Shown here in pieces: positions 22,838-28,769 of a stretch of DNA of 28,769 nucleotides; position 1 is the first letter of the stretch; each line of letters begins with the position of its first letter. The stretch covers positions 1 through 28,769 of the forward strand of contig JBBDQR010000100.1 in assembly GCA_040905885.1 (NCBI GenBank), given 5' to 3'. Source of the DNA: JACVRU01 sp040905885 (GTDB taxonomy: Bacteria > Actinomycetota > Thermoleophilia > Gaiellales > Gaiellaceae). Position numbers and translations under genes: made by a program. The notes under the pieces were generated by a model. It was not told where the DNA came from, did no database searches, and worked only from the letters and a program-made list of their open reading frames with translations.

Positions 22838-23210
22838 GCGCGCGGCCGGTCACGGCAGGCGCCGCGGCCGCCCTCGCACTGCTCGTCGCGGGGATCGGGA
22901 GGGCCACCGCGCCCCCCGTCGGCCCGCTCCCGCCCGGGCCCACGACGACGCTCCTCACGCAGAAGGGGCCTTCTTCGCCGTCACGATGCCGCGCAAGGCG
23001 CCGTCGACGGGCCTGGTCTGGCGCGCGGCGAGACCGGTCGACCTGCGCGTGGTCCGTCCGATCTCCGACGCGGACGTCGGCCCGAGCATCGTCGCGGTCT
23101 ACAAGGCCGTCGGCGTCGGCCGCACCCGGATCGTCTACGCGCTCACCCGGGGAGAGACGCGAGAGGCCCTGGCCGCCGTGAGGTACGACGTCACCGTCGT
23201 TCGTCGGTAG
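22834..23210 (+). pseudogene. frameshifted secreted chagasin-like (I42) protein
   Basis: A GTG overlapping the GerMN stop opens a signal-peptide-like start (VTAGAAAALALLVAGIGRATA) that runs to TTTLLTQKG. At the G run 22965-22968 the frame should shift by one base: the continuing protein AFFAVTMPRKAPSTGLVWR ... YALTRGETREALAAVRYDVTVVRR is in another frame and ends at 23210. A fifth G would restore one protein of about 125 residues. The second part resembles chagasin-type cysteine protease inhibitors (strand-P-x-TG-x-x-W, later Y-x-x-R-x-E), but this is inference. It may be a real mutation, a sequencing error or recoding. Without the shift, ATG at 22986 could give the C-terminal part alone. Confidence 0.6.
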
Positions 23211-23270
23211 TCGGCCGCAACGCGGATCAGGCGTCCCGCCGATGCGCCCGGGCGGCTGAGGGTCGACGCT
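23207..23270 (+). promoter_or_regulatory. stress promoter copy (mini-Hsp20 gene)
   Basis: GTAG (23207-23210, containing the preceding gene's TAG stop), 14 bases, GATC (23225-23228), 12 bases, GATGC (23241-23245), 19 bases, GACGCT (23265-23270). The predicted mRNA start is near 23277, with a 20-base leader containing GGAAGGAG. Confidence 0.8.
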
Positions 23271-23296
23271 GGATGCGTCTAGCGGAAGGAGAAGCG

Positions 23297-23494
23297 ATGA
23301 CGACTCTCGCGCACCACCCGCTCCCCGCCGTGCAGACCTACGAGACCGACGACGAGCTCGTCGTCGAGGTCGAGCTGCCCGCGGGGGAGCCGCTGGTCAA
23401 GGCAGAGCTCAAGGGCCGGATCCTCAAGCTGACGATCGCGCGTCCACCCAGGCATCCCGCCTGGGAGGCCCATCCGGACGTCGCGTCGCCGTAA
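23297..23494 (+). CDS. truncated Hsp20-like protein (65 residues)
   Basis: A small protein with VQTYETDDELVVEVELPAGEP then KAELKGRILKLTIARPP, which corresponds to the first and middle strands of an alpha-crystallin domain. The N-terminal arm, the A-x-x-x-G-V-L segment and the C-terminal tail are missing. The start region (GAAGCGATGAC) is nearly the same as that of the full Hsp20 at 21854, so it may descend from a partial duplication. It has its own stress promoter and a strong GGAAGGAG, arguing against a dead remnant. Whether it folds or co-assembles with Hsp20 is unknown. Confidence 0.75.
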   Translation: MTTLAHHPLPAVQTYETDDELVVEVELPAGEPLVKAELKGRILKLTIARPPRHPAWEAHPDVASP

Positions 23495-23516
23495 GGATCG
23501 AAGGGAGGGGCCTGCG

Positions 23517-23711
23517 ATGGCGAGCATGGCTACGCAGGCACACGACGGGCCGGTGACGGAGAACGGCCGGCCCAGGCTGAAGCAGGTCGTCCGCGAGGGG
23601 GACGAGCGGGACCGTGGGCTGGCGGCGTATCTCCGCCGCTTCCCGCGGGCCGCCGGGGCCGCCCACGGCGCGGTCGTCGTGGCGCTCGAGGCGCCCGCCC
23701 CGCCTCGGTAG
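23517..23711 (+). CDS. hypothetical 64-residue protein
   Basis: A small basic protein (RPRLKQVVREGDERDRGLAAYLRRFPRAAGAAHGAVVVALEAP) with no membrane segment or known motif that I can name. GAAGGGAGGGG lies ahead of the ATG, and it begins 22 bases after the mini-Hsp20 gene, so the two may be co-transcribed. Its TAG stop lies inside the GTAG box of the next stress promoter. Real but unassigned is my best judgement. Confidence 0.5.
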   Translation: MASMATQAHDGPVTENGRPRLKQVVREGDERDRGLAAYLRRFPRAAGAAHGAVVVALEAPAPPR

Positions 23712-23771
23712 TTCGCCGCAAGGGGGATCGGCGTGGCTGCGGATGCAGCCGACGCCCCGGATTGCGACGCT
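23708..23771 (+). promoter_or_regulatory. stress promoter copy (malic enzyme operon)
   Basis: GTAG (23708-23711), 14 bases, GATC (23726-23729), 12 bases, GATGC (23742-23746), 19 bases, GACGCT (23766-23771), six bases, ATG at 23778. All three upstream boxes are exact, and the geometry is the same as for the universal stress gene at 17516. Confidence 0.8.
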
Positions 23772-23777
23772 TCCAGC

Positions 23778-25202
23778 ATGGCACTCGACGCCGCCCTGCA
23801 TCCGTCCGCCTCGTTCAGCTCGACGCTGCGGGTCAAGCTCGACAACCACCCCGGCTCGTTCGCGGCGCTCGCCTCCGCGATCGCCGACGCCGGCGGCCTG
23901 CTCGGGTCGATCGATCTCGTCCGCGTCGCGCGCGGTCAGAAGGTGCGGGACGTGACGGTCCTCGCCGGCGACGCGGCCCACATGGAGCGCATCGTCGCGG
24001 CCGCGCGGGCGGTCCCGGGCGTCGTCGTCGAGCATGCCTCCGACCGCACCTTCCTCCTCCACCTGGGCGGGAAGATCGAGGTGGTCTCCAAGGCCCCGCT
24101 GAAGACCCGCGACGACCTCTCGATGGCCTACACGCCGGGCGTCGCCCGGGTGAGCACGGCGATCGCCGACGATCCCGAGAAGGTCTGGAACCTCACCGTC
24201 AAGCGCAACACGGTCGCCGTCGTCACCGACGGCACCGCGGTCCTGGGGCTCGGCGACATCGGCCCGGAGGCCGCGCTGCCGGTGATGGAGGGGAAGGCGA
24301 TGCTGTTCAAGGAGTTCGCCGGGGTCGACGCCTGGCCGATCTGCCTGGCGACGAAGGATCCGGACCGGATCGTCGAGACGGTCGAGGCGATCGCGCCCGG
24401 GTTCGGCGGGATCAACCTGGAGGACATCTCCGCGCCGCGCTGCTTCGAGATCGAGCGCCGGCTGCAGGAGCGGCTCGACATCCCCGTCTTCCACGACGAC
24501 CAGCACGGCACCGCAGTCGTCGTGCTGGCCGCGCTGCTGAACGCGCTCCGCGTGGTCGGCAAGCGCGCCGAGGACGTCCGGGTCGTGCTCACCGGCGTCG
24601 GCGCCGCCGGCGTCGCGACCGCGAAGATGCTGCGCGCCGCCGGCGTCCGCGACGTCGTCGGCTGCGACCGGCAGGGCGCCGTCTATCTCGGACGCCCGGG
24701 GCTCGACCCGGCGAAGGCGTCCTTCGCCGAGCTGACGAACCCGCGCGGCCTGTCCTGCTCGGCCAACGAGGCCCTCGTCGGCGCCGACGTCTACATCGGG
24801 CTCTCCTCGCCGGGCGCGGTCTCCGCGGACGCGATCCGCACCATGGCCGAGGGCGCGATCGTCTTCGCGATGGCGAACCCGACGCCGGAGGTGCTGCCGG
24901 AGGAGATCGAGGGCGACGTGGCGGTGATCGCCACCGGGCGCTCCGACTACCCGAACCAGATCAACAACGTGCTCGCGTTCCCGGGGATCTTCCGCGGAGC
25001 GCTCGACGTGCGCGCCTCGGCGATCGACGAGGGGATGCAGCTCGCCGCCGCGCGCGCGATCGCGGCCGTGGTCGAGGAGGAGGAGCTGGACGCGGACTAC
25101 GTCGTCCCGAGCGTCTTCAACCGAGACGTCGCGCCGGCCGTCGCCGCGGCGGTCGCCCAGGCGGCCGAACGGTCGGGTGTCCCGCGCCGGAGCTCGTCGT
25201 GA
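23778..25202 (+). CDS. malic enzyme with N-terminal ACT domain
   Basis: A 474-residue enzyme that oxidatively decarboxylates malate to pyruvate, linking the TCA cycle to glycolytic intermediates. Residues about 12-85 form an ACT regulatory domain (LRVKLDNHPGSFAALASAIADAGG). The catalytic part shows MAYTPGVA, the MEGKAMLFKEF lysine segment, INLEDI and FHDDQHGTA for metal binding, and the Rossmann VLTGVGAAGVATAKML. The coenzyme cannot be decided with certainty; NAD is common in this group. I take ATG 23778, not the GTG at 23733: the GTG falls between promoter boxes and would precede the predicted mRNA start. The stop overlaps the SDR start as GTGA. Confidence 0.92.
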   Translation: MALDAALHPSASFSSTLRVKLDNHPGSFAALASAIADAGGLLGSIDLVRVARGQKVRDVTVLAGDAAHMERIVAAARAVPGVVVEHASDRTFLLHLGGKIEVVSKAPLKTRDDLSMAYTPGVARVSTAIADDPEKVWNLTVKRNTVAVVTDGTAVLGLGDIGPEAALPVMEGKAMLFKEFAGVDAWPICLATKDPDRIVETVEAIAPGFGGINLEDISAPRCFEIERRLQERLDIPVFHDDQHGTAVVVLAALLNALRVVGKRAEDVRVVLTGVGAAGVATAKMLRAAGVRDVVGCDRQGAVYLGRPGLDPAKASFAELTNPRGLSCSANEALVGADVYIGLSSPGAVSADAIRTMAEGAIVFAMANPTPEVLPEEIEGDVAVIATGRSDYPNQINNVLAFPGIFRGALDVRASAIDEGMQLAAARAIAAVVEEEELDADYVVPSVFNRDVAPAVAAAVAQAAERSGVPRRSSS

Positions 25203-25975
25203 GCCGGCCGCTCGCAGAGCTGATCGACCTGAGCGGGCAGACCGCGATCGTGACCGGCGGCGCCGCCGGCATCGGCCGCGGCATCGCCGAGCGGCTGCAC
25301 GAGGCGGGCGCGAACGTCGTGATCGCCGACATCGCCGAGCCGGAGGCAATCGAGACCGCGGCGCTCCTCGGCGAACGCGCGCTGGCGGTGGGCGTGGACG
25401 TCGCCGACGCCCGCAGCGTCGAGGCGATGGTGCGCGCGACGATCGACGCCTTCGGCGGCGTCGACGTGCTCGTGAACAACGCCGGCATCTACCCCTTCGT
25501 GCCGCTCACGATGATGACCGAGGCGGACTTCATGCGGGTGATCGACGTCAACCTGCGCGGCGTCTTCCTCTGCACGAAGGCGGTCGCGCAGCGGATGATC
25601 GAGCAGGGCCGGGGCGGGCGGATCGTCAACGTCACCTCGGTCGACGCCGTCCACCCGTCCATGATCGGCCTCGCCCACTACGACGCCTCGAAGCACGGCG
25701 TCTGGGGGTTCACCAAGAACGTCGCGCTCGAGCTCGCCCCGCACCGGATCTGGGTGAACGCGATCGCTCCCGGCGGCATCCTGACGCCCGGAGTCCAGGC
25801 CACGCAGAGTGCAGGCCAGGACGAGGCCGTGGCGGACGTCACGGCCTCGATCCCGATGCGGCGGCTGGGCGACGCGGACGAGATCGGCAGGGTAGTGGTG
25901 TTCCTCGCCTCGGAGCTCGCGAGCTACATGACCGGCTCCCAGGTCGTCGTCGACGGCGGCCTCCTCCTGACATGA
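25199..25975 (+). CDS. short-chain dehydrogenase/reductase
   Basis: A 258-residue classical SDR oxidoreductase. TGGAAGIG at 19-26 binds the coenzyme, NNAG is at 93-96, and the catalytic Ser147, Tyr161 and Lys165 (YDASK) are in place. The acidic residue after strand 2 (VVIADIAEPE) favours NAD(H). The substrate is not deducible; closest in style to 3-oxoacyl reductase or sugar/alcohol dehydrogenases. The GTG overlaps the malic enzyme stop as GTGA, and its TGA overlaps the next ATG. Confidence 0.92.
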   Translation: MSRPLAELIDLSGQTAIVTGGAAGIGRGIAERLHEAGANVVIADIAEPEAIETAALLGERALAVGVDVADARSVEAMVRATIDAFGGVDVLVNNAGIYPFVPLTMMTEADFMRVIDVNLRGVFLCTKAVAQRMIEQGRGGRIVNVTSVDAVHPSMIGLAHYDASKHGVWGFTKNVALELAPHRIWVNAIAPGGILTPGVQATQSAGQDEAVADVTASIPMRRLGDADEIGRVVVFLASELASYMTGSQVVVDGGLLLT

Positions 25976-26670
25976 GCGGCCGCCGCATCCTCCTGGGCGG
26001 AATCGTCGCGGCGCTGACGGCAACTGCGCTGCTTGCGGTCGGGATCCTGCTCTTCGGGGACTTCGGGGACACCGAGGGCAAGATCCTCGGCACCACGGCG
26101 ATGCTCGCCGGGTACGGGCTGCTGGCGCTGCCGGCCGGCTTCCTGATCGACCAGGGCCGCGCACTCCGCCTCGCCTGGGCGCTGCTCGCGCTCGCGGTCG
26201 CCGGCTTCTCGGTCGGCGCAACCGCCGTGTGGACGGACGCGGGCGAGACGCTCGGGAAGTCCGTGCTCACGATCACCGTCTTCGCGGTCGCCTCCACGCA
26301 GACGTCGGCCCAGCTCGCCGGCCGGCGGACTACGCGTACGCTCTTCCCGCTGTCGGTCGCGCTCGTCCTCGTCGTCGCGGCGATGGCGACGGCTGCCGCC
26401 TGGGGCGAGATCGACTCGAGCGTCTACTACCGCTTCCTCGGCGCGATCGCGGTGCTCGACGTGCTCGTCGTGGCGCTGCAGCCGATCCTGTCCGCCGGCC
26501 GCCGGGAACGGCGCTCCTACGCGCTCCGGGTGACGCTCGCCGGGGGCGAGGAGATCTCGACCTCGATCGAGGCGGCGGACTTCGCGGCCGCGGCGGCGAA
26601 GGCGATCCGTGCCGCCGAGCGCAACGGCGGCAGCGCCCGCGCCGTGACGCTCGAGCGCAGCGACGCGTGA
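25972..26670 (+). CDS. six-helix membrane protein, unknown
   Basis: A 232-residue protein with about six membrane helices in residues 6-173 (for example ILLGGIVAALTATALLAVGILLF and FPLSVALVLVVAAMATAAAWG), followed by a soluble tail of about 55 residues (YALRVTLAGGEEISTSIEAADFAAAAAKAIRAAERNGG). I do not recognise a family. It overlaps the SDR stop as ATGA and the next small membrane gene as GTGA, so it belongs to the malic enzyme-SDR transcript. Confidence 0.75.
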   Translation: MSGRRILLGGIVAALTATALLAVGILLFGDFGDTEGKILGTTAMLAGYGLLALPAGFLIDQGRALRLAWALLALAVAGFSVGATAVWTDAGETLGKSVLTITVFAVASTQTSAQLAGRRTTRTLFPLSVALVLVVAAMATAAAWGEIDSSVYYRFLGAIAVLDVLVVALQPILSAGRRERRSYALRVTLAGGEEISTSIEAADFAAAAAKAIRAAERNGGSARAVTLERSDA

Positions 26671-26927
26671 CGATCCTCCCGGTCACTCCGCTCGGCCGCT
26701 GGGCGGCCTGGCTCGCGCTCGCGTACGTCGTGCTGCAGCTCGGTTGGCGGCTGATGGGGCCGCTGGGCGCGTTCCCGTCCTTCGCCGCCGGCCTCGCAGG
26801 CGGGATCATCGCGCTCCTCGCGATCCTCGGGCGCGGCGAGCGGGCGCTGACCGTCTATGCGGCGATCCTGCCGCTGGCGTTCGTCGTCCTCTTCGTCGCC
26901 GCCGAGCTGCTCGTCGGCCACGATTGA
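26667..26927 (+). CDS. 86-residue membrane protein, unknown
   Basis: A small hydrophobic protein with about three membrane helices (WAAWLALAYVVLQLGWRLM, FAAGLAGGIIALLAIL, VYAAILPLAFVVLFVAAELLVG). The GTG overlaps the previous stop as GTGA. It could form a complex with the six-helix neighbour, but nothing in the sequence proves it. It is the last gene of the malic enzyme transcript. Confidence 0.7.
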   Translation: MTILPVTPLGRWAAWLALAYVVLQLGWRLMGPLGAFPSFAAGLAGGIIALLAILGRGERALTVYAAILPLAFVVLFVAAELLVGHD

Positions 26928-26935
26928 GCGGCCCT

Positions 26936-26999
26936 GCGGCAAATCCGCACGCGGATCAGCGGATGCCCTCTCGCGCGGGAACGCACGCGCGGGGAGAGT
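26936..26999 (+). promoter_or_regulatory. degenerate stress promoter copy
   Basis: GATC (26954-26957) is embedded in CGCGGATCAG, a 10-mer identical to the copy at 23221. The -10 position (26994-26999) reads GAGAGT at the exact spacing, with the A and T conserved. The GTAG position reads GCGG and the -35 position reads CTCGC, so this copy is weak. Confidence 0.35.
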
Positions 27000-27028
27000 G
27001 AGGTCCCCGAGACCGAAGGGAGAGACAG

Positions 27029-27304
27029 ATGCAGCCGGAGGCCCCCACTCCGACTCATCACCGGCCGATCGACCGCGACTACTGGATCGACCATTGCGAG
27101 GGCTACCGCGTGGAAGGACGGGGAGGCAGGATCGGGCTCGTCGAGGAGGTTCGCCCCGACGGCTTGCTCGCCGTTCGCGCCGGACTCCTCGGCCGGCGCG
27201 TGCTGATCTTCGACCAGGCCGACGTGGCGGAGATCGTGCCGCGCGCGAAGCGCATCTACCTCGACTCGTCGGCCGTCCCCGTGGCGAGCGAGCACGCGGA
27301 GTAG
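27029..27304 (+). CDS. 91-residue PRC-barrel-like protein
   Basis: A small protein with YWIDHCEGYRVEGRGGRIGLVEEVR, then LLAVRAGLLGRRVLIFDQADVAEIVPRAKRIYL, a beta-rich pattern like a PRC-barrel or similar small barrel. Proteins of this kind often accompany stress genes in actinobacteria; the function is unknown. GAAGGGAG lies about six bases before the ATG. A degenerate copy of the stress promoter precedes it. One cysteine (Cys23) is present. Confidence 0.72.
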   Translation: MQPEAPTPTHHRPIDRDYWIDHCEGYRVEGRGGRIGLVEEVRPDGLLAVRAGLLGRRVLIFDQADVAEIVPRAKRIYLDSSAVPVASEHAE

Positions 27305-27312
27305 CGATCGTC

Positions 27313-27474
27313 GTGGAACCCGCCGACCCCACGCTCGTCACCATCATGGCCCTGGCGGCCGCCTACGGCATGGTCGTCCTCGGCATGGGCAAGCGGAAGC
27401 TGATCTGGCGGCGGAAGTGCCGGGTCTGCGGCGGACCGCGCGATCTCTGCCACTGCCGGCGGCCGAGCTTCTAG
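27313..27474 (+). CDS. 53-residue membrane peptide with Cys-rich tail
   Basis: GTG start nine bases after the preceding stop, with CGGAG about eleven bases upstream. The product has one membrane helix (LVTIMALAAAYGMVVLGMG), a basic stretch (KRKLIWRRK), then CRVCGGPRDLCHC, which has the C-x2-C...C-x-C spacing of a small metal-binding knuckle facing the cytoplasm by the positive-inside rule. I do not know the family. It precedes the ABC exporter genes by eight bases and may share their transcript. Confidence 0.6.
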   Translation: MEPADPTLVTIMALAAAYGMVVLGMGKRKLIWRRKCRVCGGPRDLCHCRRPSF

Positions 27475-27482
27475 CGCCGCCC

Positions 27483-28379
27483 GTGGTCGTCCGTGCCCAG
27501 GGGCTGACGAAGTTCTACGGCCGCGAGCGGGGCGTGGTCGAGCTCGGGTTCGAGGTCGAGCGGGGAGAGGTCTTCGGCTTCCTCGGCCCGAACGGCGCCG
27601 GCAAGACGACGACGATCAGGCTGATGCTCGACCTGATCCGGCCCAGCAGCGGCCGCGTCGAGCTCTTCGGCGCCGATCCGCGCGGGAACGCCGCGCTGCG
27701 CCGCCGCATCGGCTACCTGCCCGGCGACCTCCGCCTCTACGACCGACTGACCGCGCGCGAGCTCCTCGCCTACTTCGCGCGGCTGCGCCGGCTCGACGGG
27801 CTCGGCACGGCTCCGGCGCTCGCCGAGGGCCTGGAGCTCGAGCTCGACCGGCCGCTGCGCGCGCTCTCCAAGGGAAACCGGCAGAAGGTCGGGCTCGTCC
27901 AGGCGCTCATGCACCGACCCGACCTGCTCGTCCTCGACGAGCCGACCGCCGGTCTCGACCCGCTCGTCCAGCAGACGTTCTACGACCTGCTGGCGGAAGC
28001 CGTGGCGGAGGGCGCGACGGCGTTCCTCTCCTCGCACGTCCTCCCGGAGGTGCAGCGCGTAGCCGACCGCGTGGGCTTGATCCGCGAGGGCCGGCTCGTT
28101 CTCGTCGAGGAGGTCGAGAGCCTCCGCCGCCGCGCGTCGGCGCACGTCGAGGCGACGTTCGCCGCGCCCCCGCCCGTGGGCGCGTTCGCGGGCCTGCCGG
28201 GCGTCCGGGAGCTCTTCCGGCACGGGGCCACCGTGCGGTTCTCGCTCGCCGGGGAGGCGGATCCGCTCGTCAAGGCGCTCGCCCGTCACCGGGTGCTGGC
28301 GATCGACAGCCACGAAGCCGACCTCGAGGACGTCTTCCTCTCGCTCTTCCGGGACGAGGACGCACGCGATGCTGCGTAA
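27483..28379 (+). CDS. ABC transporter ATP-binding subunit
   Basis: A 298-residue ATPase of the ABC-2 exporter type. VRAQGLTKFYG starts the domain; GPNGAGKTTT is Walker A, ALSKGNRQKVGLVQAL the signature, LLVLDEPTAGLDP Walker B, and FLSSHVLPEVQRVADRV holds the switch histidine. A C-terminal extension of about 80 residues ends with EADLEDVFLSLF, as in drug or lipid exporters. The GTG at 27483 gives the usual N-terminus; an earlier GTG at 27417 lies inside the preceding gene. It overlaps the permease gene by eleven bases. Confidence 0.93.
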   Translation: MVVRAQGLTKFYGRERGVVELGFEVERGEVFGFLGPNGAGKTTTIRLMLDLIRPSSGRVELFGADPRGNAALRRRIGYLPGDLRLYDRLTARELLAYFARLRRLDGLGTAPALAEGLELELDRPLRALSKGNRQKVGLVQALMHRPDLLVLDEPTAGLDPLVQQTFYDLLAEAVAEGATAFLSSHVLPEVQRVADRVGLIREGRLVLVEEVESLRRRASAHVEATFAAPPPVGAFAGLPGVRELFRHGATVRFSLAGEADPLVKALARHRVLAIDSHEADLEDVFLSLFRDEDARDAA

Positions 28380-28769
28380 CACCTTCCTGAAGACGCTCCG
28401 CGACGCGCGCCGGGCGCTCGCCTGGTGGAGCCTCGGCCTCCTGAGCCTGACCGGGCTGATGGTCGCCGTCTACCCGACGGTGCGGGACAACCCAGAGCTG
28501 AACCGGCTGGTCGAGAGCTACCCCGAGGCGCTGAAGGCGTTCATTGCCTTCGGCGGCAACGTCGACTACGTGTCGGGGGCCGGCTATCTCGGCAGCGAGC
28601 TGTTCTCCTTCATGGTGCCGCTCCTGCTCGCGATCGCCGCGATCGGCGCCGGCGCGCGCGCGATCGCGGGCGAGGAGGAGCAGGGCACGCTCGACCTGCT
28701 CCTGGCGAATCCGGTCTCGCGCAGGCGGCTCGTCGCCGAGAAGCTCGCCGCGGTCGCGGCCGAGGTCGT
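28369..28769 (+). CDS. ABC-2 type permease, 3' part outside window
   Basis: The first 133 residues of the membrane partner of the preceding ATPase. A short basic N-terminus (LRNTFLKTLRDARR) is followed by helix 1 (LAWWSLGLLSLTGLMVAVYP), an external loop (YPEALKAFIAFGG ... SGAGYLGSELF), helix 2 (SFMVPLLLAIAAIGAGARAI) and the GEEEQGTLDLLLANPVSRRRL motif typical of ABC-2 permeases. The ATG overlaps the ATPase stop region. The frame is open to the window edge. Confidence 0.88.
   Translation, partial: MLRNTFLKTLRDARRALAWWSLGLLSLTGLMVAVYPTVRDNPELNRLVESYPEALKAFIAFGGNVDYVSGAGYLGSELFSFMVPLLLAIAAIGAGARAIAGEEEQGTLDLLLANPVSRRRLVAEKLAAVAAEV

Noticed and set aside
16254..23771. SigB-type (GTTT/GGGTAT) or canonical DosR palindrome as explanation for the shared motif
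   Set aside because: Neither sequence is present at the conserved boxes; GTAG-GATC spacing is similar to a two-box promoter, but the fixed downstream boxes and leaderless starts place the core promoter further downstream.
23733..23777. GTG start for malic enzyme with AAGGGGG upstream
   Set aside because: It lies between promoter boxes and ahead of the predicted mRNA start; the leader is not needed by the ACT domain.
1..28769. tRNA, rRNA, CRISPR or insertion sequence
   Set aside because: No cloverleaf, rRNA core, repeat-spacer array or transposase was recognised by eye; small non-coding RNAs cannot be excluded without a covariance search.

Overview
This is a GC-rich, densely packed chromosomal segment. 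It probably comes from a deep-branching actinobacterium of the Thermoleophilia type (Gaiellales or Solirubrobacterales-like). That placement is inferred from the base composition, a complete hopanoid cluster, a DUF1918 protein, a PimA-like mannosyltransferase, frequent GTG/TTG starts and leaderless-looking genes. I see no rRNA, tRNA, CRISPR array, transposase or phage gene. No gene-free stretch exceeds about 200 bases.

Layout. (1) 1-4126, minus strand: a co-directional run of RidA-like protein, M32 carboxypeptidase, Mn-type superoxide dismutase, MFS transporter and a TPR-like protein cut by the window edge. (2) 4228-8260: a STAS-domain protein, an ArsR repressor with its AHSA1-type partner, a flippase-like membrane protein, a PAP2-type phosphatase and a PimA-like glycosyltransferase. 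The ArsR gene and the flippase-like gene each have a near-identical palindrome lying over the predicted -10 box. (3) 8296-14816, plus strand: YjbQ followed by hpnC-hpnD-hpnE-shc-hpnG-hpnH, almost all joined by 4-base overlaps. This encodes squalene formation from farnesyl diphosphate, cyclisation to hopene and the first side-chain steps. It ends at two strong hairpins. (4) 14958-25202: a stress island with a CBS protein, a 42-residue membrane peptide, a Cys-containing receiver-like protein, three universal stress proteins, DUF1918, a P-type cation ATPase, Hsp20, a GerMN protein, a frameshifted chagasin-like protein, a mini-Hsp20 and an ACT-malic enzyme. (5) 25199-28769: an SDR, two membrane proteins, two small proteins and an ABC-2 exporter whose permease runs off the end.

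The main result is in region 4. Six promoters share a rigid multi-box architecture: an upstream GTAG-like box, 14 bases, GATC, 12 bases, GATGC, 19 bases, then S-A-Y-S-C-T, which sits where a -10 box should. Four copies keep GTAG/GATC/GATGC exactly and two are near matches. Two more promoters carry part of the pattern. At four genes the start codon falls exactly six bases after the -10-like box and no Shine-Dalgarno is evident, which predicts leaderless mRNAs. At the others a Shine-Dalgarno lies in a short leader. The controlled genes (universal stress proteins, Hsp20, CBS protein, P-type ATPase, malic enzyme) resemble the content of the mycobacterial DosR dormancy regulon, but the site is not the DosR palindrome and no regulator is recognisable here. 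The motif, its positions and its spacings are read directly from the sequence; the regulon and its function are inference.
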